Shown piece by piece: positions 55,266 through 64,000 of a stretch of DNA of 64,000 nucleotides. The translations under genes and the position numbers were made by a program. The notes below the pieces were generated by a model. It saw only the letters and a program-made list of their open reading frames with translations. It was not told the origin of the DNA and did not search any database. Numbering within the stretch: position 1 is the stretch's first letter; each line of letters starts with the position of its first letter. Source of the stretch: Clostridia bacterium (GTDB lineage: Bacteria > Bacillota > Clostridia > Oscillospirales > CAG-382); the NCBI GenBank assembly GCA_017429165.1, contig JAFRPL010000001.1:60718-124717 (forward strand). Direction: 5' to 3'.

Positions 55266-57815
55266 TTATTCGTTTTCGGCCGGTTCGCCGTTTTCTTCCG
55301 CCGTATCTTCGTCGGCGGCGCCGGTCTCTTCCGCCGGTCCGGCCGTTTCTTCTTCTTTTACGTTCTTGACCACGGTGAAGTTGGCGACGCGGGTGTCGTC
55401 GGCGGTACGCATGACTATGACGCCCGAAGCCGCTCTGCCGTAAACGGGGATCTCGCTGACCGCGGTGCGGATTATTATGCCCGCTTCGGTGATGAGCATA
55501 CAGTCGTCGTCGTCATGCACCAGCTCGAGCCCCACGAGCGATCCAGTCTTGTCGCTGAGCTTGTGGCAGATCATGCCTTTGCCGCCGCGGTTCTGAATGG
55601 TGAAATCCATGGGATCGGTGCGTTTGCCGAACCCGCGCGAAGTGACCGTGAGCACCGAAAGCCCTTCGCGCTCTCTCGGGATCGCCGCCGCGCCGACAAC
55701 CGTCGCGCCCGAAGGCAGGGTCATCATGCGCACGCCGCGCGCCTGTCTGCCCACCGCGCGGACGTCGTTTTCGTCAAAGTGGATCGCGAGTCCTTCGCTC
55801 GACGCGGCGAGCACGGTGGAGCCGCCCTCGGTCTTGAGCACGTAAAGCAGTTCGTCGCCTTCGTCAAGATTGATGGCGAACAGTCCCGCGGTGCGGCGGG
55901 TGCGGTATTCGCCCAGATTGACGCGCTTTATGACGCCGTACTTGGTTATCATCACCAGGAACTTGTCTTCGTCGAATTCCGTTATGGGGATAGCGGTGGT
56001 GATAGTCTCGTTTTCCGAAAGCTGGAGCAGGTTGACTATGTTCATTCCCTTTGCGGTGCGTCCCGCCTCGGGGATCTCGTAGCACTTTTTGATATACATC
56101 CTGCCCATGTTGGAAAACAGCAGCAGAAAGTCGTGAGAATGCGCTATATAGACGTTGGTCACGTAATCTTCTTCTTTTGTCGCCATGGCGGTTATTCCCT
56201 TGCCGCCGCGGCGCTGCGCGGAATACGTTTCCGCCGGCAGGCGTTTTACGTAACCCGCCGCAGTAACCGTGATAACGCAGTCTTCGCGCTCTATGAGATC
56301 TTCTATGACTATGTCATCGTCGGATTCTTCAATAGCGGTGCGGCGCTCGTCGCCGTAGCGCGCCCTGGTCTCGAGCAGGTCCTGCTTGATTATTTCGTCG
56401 ACCTTTAATTCATCCGAGATTATGGCTTTGAGCTCTGCGATCTTTGCGTAGAGCTCTTCCAGATGTTTTTCTATCTTTATGCGCTCCATGCCCGAAAGTC
56501 TGCCGAGCTGCATTTCGACTATCGCCTGAGTCTGTACGTCGTCCAGATCGAACCTTGCGGCGAGCTTTTCCTTTGCGTCGGGAATAGATTCCGAGCCGCG
56601 GATTATGGCTATGACTTCGTCGGTGTTGTCGGCGACTATCTTATACCCTTCGTACAGATGCGCCTCGCGCTCGGTGCGTTCGAGCTCGAACTTGGTGCGG
56701 CGCAGGATGACTTCCTGTTGGAACGCGACGTAATGCGAAAGCAGGTCCTTTAAGTTGAGCGTTTTGGGAACGCCGTCGACCAGCGCCAGCATATTGATCG
56801 CGCAGGTATCCTGAAGCTGAGTGTATTTGTAGAACAGGTTGAGCACCACCTGAGGGTTGGCGTCGCGCTTGAGTTCTATGACTATGCGCATGCCTTTTCT
56901 GCCCGATTCGTTGCGGATATCCGAAACGCCCTCGACGCGCTTGTCTTTGACGAGCTGCGCCATATTGGCGAGCAGCATGGTGCGGTTGACCTGATACGGG
57001 AGCTCGGTTATGATTATTGAAGTTTTGCCGTGCTTTTCTTCGAATTCCGCCTTGGCGCGTACTTTGACTCTGCCGCGGCCGGTCAGGTACGCTTCGCGTA
57101 TGCCGGCGGTGCCGTGGATTATGCCCGCCGTGGGGAAATCCGGGCCCTTGACGATCTGCATGAGGTCCTGGACGGTGCAGTCGGGGTGTTCCATCACGTA
57201 AATGGCGGCGTCGATCGCCTCGTTCATGTTATGGGGCGGGATATTCGTTGCCATGCCGACGGCTATGCCTATGGAGCCGTTGACCAGCAGATTGGGGAAC
57301 CGGCTGGGCAGCACGGTGGGTTCGAGCAGGCGGTTATCGAAGTTCGGCACCATATCGACGGTGTTCTTTTCGATATCCTGCAGCATAAGGTTGGCTATGC
57401 GCGCCATGCGCGCCTCGGTATAACGGTATGCCGCCGCGCCGTCGCCGTCTATGTTGCCGAAGTTGCCGTGGCCGTCCACGAGCGGATAGCGCAGCGAAAA
57501 ATCCTGCGCGAGACGCACCATGGTATCGTACGCCGCGGCGTCGCCGTGGGGATGGTAATGACCTATGACGTCGCCGACCACGGTGGCGGATTTGCGGTAC
57601 GCCACGTTGTAGAAGAGCCCCTGCTTATACATAGAATACAGCACGCGCCGGTGCACGGGTTTGAGCCCGTCGCGCACGTCGGGGAGCGCGCGCCCCACTA
57701 TGACCGACATGGCGTAATCTATATAGGAGGTGCGTATTTCTTTTTGAATGTCTATATCGGTTATCTTTTGCGATTCGTGCGCCGAATAGTCGAATTCTTC
57801 AAATTCTTCTGCCAT
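55266..57815 (-). CDS. gyrA: DNA gyrase subunit A
   Basis: 849 residues. The breakage-reunion domain has [28 protein letters not shown], the catalytic tyrosine in [11 protein letters not shown] near residue 120, and a [11 protein letters not shown]yrA box near residue 560 that marks gyrase over topoisomerase IV. A six-bladed C-terminal propeller is followed by a Glu/Ala-rich tail of about 30 residues. It follows gyrB after 11 bases. Confidence 0.97.
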   Translation of the reverse strand: MAEEFEEFDYSAHESQKITDIDIQKEIRTSYIDYAMSVIVGRALPDVRDGLKPVHRRVLYSMYKQGLFYNVAYRKSATVVGDVIGHYHPHGDAAAYDTMVRLAQDFSLRYPLVDGHGNFGNIDGDGAAAYRYTEARMARIANLMLQDIEKNTVDMVPNFDNRLLEPTVLPSRFPNLLVNGSIGIAVGMATNIPPHNMNEAIDAAIYVMEHPDCTVQDLMQIVKGPDFPTAGIIHGTAGIREAYLTGRGRVKVRAKAEFEEKHGKTSIIITELPYQVNRTMLLANMAQLVKDKRVEGVSDIRNESGRKGMRIVIELKRDANPQVVLNLFYKYTQLQDTCAINMLALVDGVPKTLNLKDLLSHYVAFQQEVILRRTKFELERTEREAHLYEGYKIVADNTDEVIAIIRGSESIPDAKEKLAARFDLDDVQTQAIVEMQLGRLSGMERIKIEKHLEELYAKIAELKAIISDELKVDEIIKQDLLETRARYGDERRTAIEESDDDIVIEDLIEREDCVITVTAAGYVKRLPAETYSAQRRGGKGITAMATKEEDYVTNVYIAHSHDFLLLFSNMGRMYIKKCYEIPEAGRTAKGMNIVNLLQLSENETITTAIPITEFDEDKFLVMITKYGVIKRVNLGEYRTRRTAGLFAINLDEGDELLYVLKTEGGSTVLAASSEGLAIHFDENDVRAVGRQARGVRMMTLPSGATVVGAAAIPREREGLSVLTVTSRGFGKRTDPMDFTIQNRGGKGMICHKLSDKTGSLVGLELVHDDDDCMLITEAGIIIRTAVSEIPVYGRAASGVIVMRTADDTRVANFTVVKNVKEEETAGPAEETGAADEDTAEENGEPAENE

Positions 57816-57826
57816 GTTGACCTCAC

Positions 57827-60030
<2,204 letters not shown>

Positions 60031-61134
60031 CTATTCCCTCTCGGTTCCGTCTTCCGCGGCGCGCGCCGCGTTATGCACTCTGAACGCCGTCACTCCTTCG
60101 GCCGGCGCGTCGCAGCCGGTGAGTATGAACTGGCGCGAAGTGAGTTTCTGCGTGACGTACGCGCGGCGCTTTTCGTCGAGCTCCGAAAGCACGTCGTCAA
60201 ACAGAAACACGCTTTCTTCGCCGGTATACACCTTGGCGAGCTCGCCTTCGGCGAGTTTGAGCGCGAGCACCGCCGAACGCTGCTGCCCCTGCGACGCGTA
60301 CGAACGCGCGTCCTTTGAATTTATCATCACCGCAAAGTCGTCGTGGTGGCAGCCGCAGAGCGTTACTCGCTTTGAAATTTCGGCTTCCTGTCTGCGCTTA
60401 TACAGAGCAAGGCAGTTTTTATAAAGCTCTTCGCGCGTGAAAACGCCGCCGTACTGCGTTTCGTAAACAAGTCTGAGCTCTTCTTTGCCCTCGGTCATTT
60501 CATTCATATACACCGCGGCTTTTTCGCCTAAGCGGTTTATATAATTATAACGGTTGAGCGTTATCACCGCCGAAAGCTGCGCGAGTCGCTCGTTATATAT
60601 TTCCAGCATCGGCAACGAAAGCTCGGTCACGCCCGATTTGAGCAGATTGTTTTTCTGCAGCAATATGCGGTTGTATTCCGAAAGCGACGCCACGTACCGC
60701 GGAAACGTCTGGCATATGGCGATATCGGCGAGCCTACGGCGGTTTTCGGGCGACGCCTTTATTATTTTCAAGTGATCCGGCGTGAAAACCACCGCGCGGA
60801 ACAGGCCCAAATATTCCGAAAGCCGTTTTATTTCGCAGCCGTCTTTGAAGAGCAGACGGCGGCGGTTTTTGTAAAGGTTCATCTCGAGCACGTGCTCGGA
60901 AAATCTGTCGGTGAACACGAGTTTGAGATACGATTCCGGTTTGCCGAAACTTATGAGCTCCTTATCCGTCTGCCCCCGGAACGATTTGCCCGAAGCGAAC
61001 AGGAACACCGCTTCCAGCAGATTGGTCTTGCCCGCGCCGTTTTCGCCCCACAGAACGTTTACGTCGCGCGTGAACTCAAGCTCGGTATGCGCGTGGCTGC
61101 GGAAATCGCGCAGAGTGAGACTGTTTATATACAT
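60031..61134 (-). CDS. recF: DNA replication/repair protein RecF
   Basis: 367-residue SMC-like ATPase that loads RecA at gaps. Walker A GENGAGKTNLLEA (about 30-45), signature SQGQQRSAVLAL and Walker B FLFDDVLSELDE are present, with a central helical arm. The gene starts 10 bases after dnaN ends. The S4-domain gene usually found between dnaN and recF in Firmicutes (yaaA/rlbA) is absent: the gap is only 10 bases. Confidence 0.96.
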   Translation of the reverse strand: MYINSLTLRDFRSHAHTELEFTRDVNVLWGENGAGKTNLLEAVFLFASGKSFRGQTDKELISFGKPESYLKLVFTDRFSEHVLEMNLYKNRRRLLFKDGCEIKRLSEYLGLFRAVVFTPDHLKIIKASPENRRRLADIAICQTFPRYVASLSEYNRILLQKNNLLKSGVTELSLPMLEIYNERLAQLSAVITLNRYNYINRLGEKAAVYMNEMTEGKEELRLVYETQYGGVFTREELYKNCLALYKRRQEAEISKRVTLCGCHHDDFAVMINSKDARSYASQGQQRSAVLALKLAEGELAKVYTGEESVFLFDDVLSELDEKRRAYVTQKLTSRQFILTGCDAPAEGVTAFRVHNAARAAEDGTERE

Positions 61135-61144
61135 TACCGACGAT

Positions 61145-62269
61145 TCAGTCCTTAAGTCTGAGCGGAAGCACCAGATAAGTGTAATCGGAATCTTCCTTTG
61201 GTTCGGCGGGACGGATGACCATACCCATATGAGGAGATGTCAGGATGAGCTGTATCCTGTCGTCGCGGCAGGCGCGCAGAGCGTCGAGGATGTATTTGTT
61301 GTTGAAACCTATCTCCATGTCGTCGCCGGTATGCTCGATCTTGACCACGTCGTTGATCTTGCCTATCTGAGTGGAGCAATGGATAATGAGATTATCGCCT
61401 TCAAATCTGAATCTCAGCGGCGTGCGCAGTTTTTCGTCGACGAGCAGCGAGGCGCGCTCCACGCTTTCCAGAAACGCCTGGCGGTCGATGGTCACGCAGG
61501 TCTTGCCCGAAACGGGGATGACGGTCTGGTAATCCAGAAACTCGCCTTCCAGCAACCGGGAAAACATCATGACGTTATCTATGCGGAAAATGACGTATTT
61601 GCGCGTGAACTGCATTTCGATATCGTCTTCCGCATCGGCGGAAAGGCGGATCAGGTCGTTGAGCGTCTTGCCGGGAACGACGAACGTGTTCTGTTCTTTT
61701 TCGCTCGTAACGCATCCCTTAGCCGATTTGACCGCCATGCGGCAGTAGTCGGCGGCGACTATTGTCAGATCGCCGTTTTCTATGCGGAACTGCTCGCCCA
61801 TAAACACCGGGCGCGAATCGGTGGCGGCGACCGCGTGGTTGGTGGAAGTTATGAGGTCGCGCAGCACGTCGGCTTTGATCTTGGTGGTGTTTTCGCCCAT
61901 CAGCTCGGGGATGCTGGGGAACACCGAGGAATCTATGCCGTGAAGCGCAAAGCGGCTTTCGCCGGCGGAAATGAAAACGGTGTTCTTTTCGTCGCATTCA
62001 AAGAATATGTCGCCTTCCGGCAGATTCTTTATGATACCCGAGATCTTTACGGAATTGAGCACCACTTTCCCGTCTTCCCTGCCGAAGACCGTGGATTCGG
62101 CTTTTATGCCTTTTTCAAGGTCGTATCCGCACACGGTAAGAGTGCTGCCTTTGAGCGTGAAAAGCAGACCTTCGAGCGCGGGCAGCGTGGATTTGTTCGA
62201 CGAAGCGTACATTGCGGGCGTTATGAGCGAAAGCAGCGTCGATTTGTCGGATGTGAATTTGATAGCCAT
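61145..62269 (-). CDS. dnaN: DNA polymerase III sliding clamp (beta subunit)
   Basis: 374-residue clamp with three topologically similar domains; the conserved stretch is at the end (LPLRLKD-like C-terminus), with MFSRLLEGEFLDYQTVIP and the internal FALHGIDSSVFPSIPELMG. The ATG at 62269 was chosen because the product begins MAIKFTSDKS as usual; a GTG three codons earlier (62278) has better spacing to AAAAAGGAA, so either start is possible. Confidence 0.95.
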   Translation of the reverse strand: MAIKFTSDKSTLLSLITPAMYASSNKSTLPALEGLLFTLKGSTLTVCGYDLEKGIKAESTVFGREDGKVVLNSVKISGIIKNLPEGDIFFECDEKNTVFISAGESRFALHGIDSSVFPSIPELMGENTTKIKADVLRDLITSTNHAVAATDSRPVFMGEQFRIENGDLTIVAADYCRMAVKSAKGCVTSEKEQNTFVVPGKTLNDLIRLSADAEDDIEMQFTRKYVIFRIDNVMMFSRLLEGEFLDYQTVIPVSGKTCVTIDRQAFLESVERASLLVDEKLRTPLRFRFEGDNLIIHCSTQIGKINDVVKIEHTGDDMEIGFNNKYILDALRACRDDRIQLILTSPHMGMVIRPAEPKEDSDYTYLVLPLRLKD

Positions 62270-62537
62270 GCAGACCACCGTTCCTTTTTATATAAATTTT
62301 GTTTTATCCAACGGGTTTTGTCGTTAAAGTGTTAAAAACTCTTTCTTCGCGCGCGCACGCGCGCATAGGTGTGTATCAAAAAAAGTAAGTATTATAAGAA
62401 GAAGCAGAAGAAGCACCAGCAGTAGAGGGCGTGCAAAAACGGGAAAAGCGTGAAAACGCGCGTAAACACAGAAAAATTCAGATTTTTTTATGTTGATTCG
62501 AGTTTGAAAAGTATGTTGACTGTATGTGGAAAATTTG
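62270..62537. other. dnaA-dnaN intergenic region, possible origin part
   Basis: A 268-bp gap with an AT-rich block, a GCGCGCGCACGCGCGC-type alternating stretch near 62350-62364 and a purine-rich run near 62380-62425. One single-mismatch DnaA-box-like site (TGTGGAAAA, 62525-62533) and two weaker ones (62304-62312, 62370-62378) occur. It could hold part of a bipartite oriC, but box density is too low to be sure. Confidence 0.3.
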
Positions 62538-63896
62538 TCACTTTTCGTCGAGTTCCGCCTTGATCTCGTGGAGATCTTTGTTAAAATCGGAATCGTTTTT
62601 GATTCTGGCTTCCACTCCCTTGTACGCCGAGATGATAGTCGAATGGTCCCTGTTGAAGATCTTGCCGACGTTGTTGAGCGAAAGATCGGTATATTCGCGT
62701 ATAAGGTATATCGCCATATGCCTTACGTATACCGTGTTGGCGGTGCGGCGGTTGCCCTTGATCTCGTCTGTCGGCATGCCGTAACGCTTGGAAAGCATTT
62801 CGAGTATGAGATCGGGCGTGATCTTGCTGCGCTCTTTGCTGAAATAATCCGAAAGTACGGATTTTGCCATATCGAGCGTGATCTCCTCGCTGGTTATGAA
62901 CGACTGCGCCCAAAGCTTTTTGACAGCGCCTTCGATCTGACGCACGTTGGAACGGATGTTATCGGCAAGAAAAGCGAGCACGTCGTTGGGAAGATCCAGC
63001 CCCAGAGACTGAGTTTTCTGTTTGAAGATCGCGGTGCGCAGCTCGGGTTCGGGCGGCTGGATATCGGCGATAAGCCCCATTTCGAAGCGGGTGCGCAATC
63101 TTTCTTCCAGATGTTCTATCTCTTTTGGAGTTTTATCGGAAGTGAGCACGATCTGTTTTTGCAGCTTGTAAAGAGTGTCGAAAGTGTGGAAGAATTCTTC
63201 CTGTATCACCATTTTGCCGGCGATGAACTGGATATCGTCGATAAGCAGCATATCCAGATTGCGGTAGCGGCTGCGGAAAAGCGCGGTGTTCTTTTTGGTG
63301 ATGGCGTCTATGAGCTCGTTGGTGAACTGTTCGCCGGTGACGTAACGCACTTTTGTGCGCGGGCGGCGCTTGCGCAGACTGTTGACTATTGCAAACAGCA
63401 GATGCGTTTTGCCGAGACCGGAAGGCCCGTACAGAAACAGCGGGTTTATGGTGCCGGCGGGGCGTTCGGCGACAGCTATGCAGGCGGAATGCGCGACTTT
63501 GTTGGAAGAACCGACCACGAAGTTTTCGAACGTGTAGCCCGAACCGACGACCGCGTCGTTTTCGTCAGGTTCGGGTTCTTCCTGCTTTGCCACGTACGGC
63601 TGCGGCGCGCTGACGAAAATGCTCGATTCTTCCGCCTCAACGTCGTCTTTGGTGATGAGCGTGACGTTGAAATCGCCTTTGAGCTCCTCGCACAGTTTCT
63701 GTCTGAGCAGATCGCGGTAGCGGTTGGTGACTATGTTCTTTTTAAAATCGTTTTCAAGCGCCACGGTGACCGTTCTGCCGTCGAAATCCGCGACGAACGA
63801 ATCCTTGAACCACAGGTCTATGGTAGACGCGGCGTGATCTTCTTTAAGAGCTGCGAGCACGCGTGAAAAATGCTCGTTGAGTTCGGTAAGTTCCAT
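62538..63896 (-). CDS. dnaA: Chromosomal replication initiator protein DnaA
   Basis: 452 residues with four domains: an N-terminal oligomerisation domain (about 1-90), a variable linker, the AAA+ core (Walker A GPSGLGKTH, Walker B MLLIDDIQF, then SDKTPKEIEHLEERLRTRFEMG), and the C-terminal DNA-binding helix-turn-helix with DHSTIISA. GGAGGACGAA lies upstream of the ATG. First gene of dnaA-dnaN-recF-remB-gyrB-gyrA, transcribed leftward. Confidence 0.98.
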   Translation of the reverse strand: MELTELNEHFSRVLAALKEDHAASTIDLWFKDSFVADFDGRTVTVALENDFKKNIVTNRYRDLLRQKLCEELKGDFNVTLITKDDVEAEESSIFVSAPQPYVAKQEEPEPDENDAVVGSGYTFENFVVGSSNKVAHSACIAVAERPAGTINPLFLYGPSGLGKTHLLFAIVNSLRKRRPRTKVRYVTGEQFTNELIDAITKKNTALFRSRYRNLDMLLIDDIQFIAGKMVIQEEFFHTFDTLYKLQKQIVLTSDKTPKEIEHLEERLRTRFEMGLIADIQPPEPELRTAIFKQKTQSLGLDLPNDVLAFLADNIRSNVRQIEGAVKKLWAQSFITSEEITLDMAKSVLSDYFSKERSKITPDLILEMLSKRYGMPTDEIKGNRRTANTVYVRHMAIYLIREYTDLSLNNVGKIFNRDHSTIISAYKGVEARIKNDSDFNKDLHEIKAELDEK

Positions 63897-63950
63897 TTAT
63901 TTCGTCCTCCGGGGCATATTGCCCGCACAATAACATTATATTCTGATTTT

Positions 63951-63979
63951 ATTATATCACACGTTTTTGCGATTTGCAA
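63951..63979 (-). promoter_or_regulatory. sigma-A promoter of dnaA operon
   Basis: Minus-strand TTGCAA (63974-63979), 17-bp spacer, TATAAT (63951-63956), 55 bp upstream of dnaA. A second TATAAT at 63935-63940 has no -35. The surrounding DNA to 64000 is very AT-rich, possibly the edge of an unwinding region beyond the window. Confidence 0.75.
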
Positions 63980-64000
63980 GTATATATTTATATATATTTA

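Noticed and set aside
62270..62537. Complete oriC with a DnaA-box cluster
   Set aside because: Only one near-match and two weak boxes were seen; the main origin may lie beyond 64000.

Overview
The window looks like a chromosomal segment of an uncultured member of the Clostridia (Bacillota), probably host-associated. The evidence is a dnaA-dnaN-recF-remB-gyrB-gyrA origin cluster, the dnaE polymerase, WhiA, RadC, a ClpE-type chaperone, an ECF-transporter ATPase/EcfT/TruA block, Firmicutes-style sigma-A promoters with 16-17 bp spacers, strong AGGAGG-type ribosome binding sites, many lipoproteins and dockerin/leucine-rich-repeat secreted proteins. The DNA is moderately GC-rich by eye, yet ATA is the favoured isoleucine codon (9 of 14 Ile codons in ruvC). 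No rRNA, tRNA, CRISPR array, transposase or integrase gene was found, and no gap longer than 300 bp lacks a gene.

Layout. (1) 1-2.5 kb: queA (-) and dapA (+) diverge; acpP (-) has its own promoter and terminator. (2) 2.68-28.15 kb: a 25-kb run of + strand genes with very small gaps: ruvC-ruvA-ruvB, an rRNA-type methyltransferase, a fused two-domain ECF ATPase, ecfT, truA, a DUF5711-like protein, cvpA-like, pgsA, clpE-like, a P-type-ATPase-like protein without catalytic motifs, murB, whiA (shortened), dnaE, a class A PBP, a MacB-type ABC transporter and an SPFH protein. It ends in a palindromic intergenic element carrying a second copy of the SPFH gene's last codons. (3) 28.4-34 kb (-): an orphan solute-binding lipoprotein, then two paralogous lipoproteins lying between two identical 88-bp copies of the nrdR 3' end, then nrdR, dut and radC. 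(4) 34.2-37.4 kb (+): a Gfo/Idh/MocA oxidoreductase and a tandem pair of secreted dockerin-like/BspA-type LRR proteins. (5) 37.4-40.3 kb (-): an HtrA-type membrane protease and a sensor histidine kinase with no adjacent response regulator. (6) 40.5-47.5 kb (+): pcrA/uvrD, DUF1015, valS and a CarD-family regulator. (7) 47.7-63.9 kb (-): two lipoproteins (one AlgX/AlgJ-like), an EF-G-like GTPase, rbgA, lepB, rplS, a phosphopantetheinyl transferase, then gyrA, gyrB, remB, recF, dnaN and dnaA, with the dnaA promoter in the last 100 bp.

Most of the window is core housekeeping: DNA replication and repair, cell-wall synthesis, tRNA modification, ribosome assembly and protein export. The most unusual items are the intact but catalytically stripped P-type ATPase homologue next to clpE, the lipoprotein cassette bounded by a perfect 88-bp duplication of the nrdR 3' end, and the cloverleaf-like palindrome with a duplicated gene end after the SPFH gene. 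If the chromosome origin is at dnaA, the two large + strand blocks are transcribed against the leftward replication fork.
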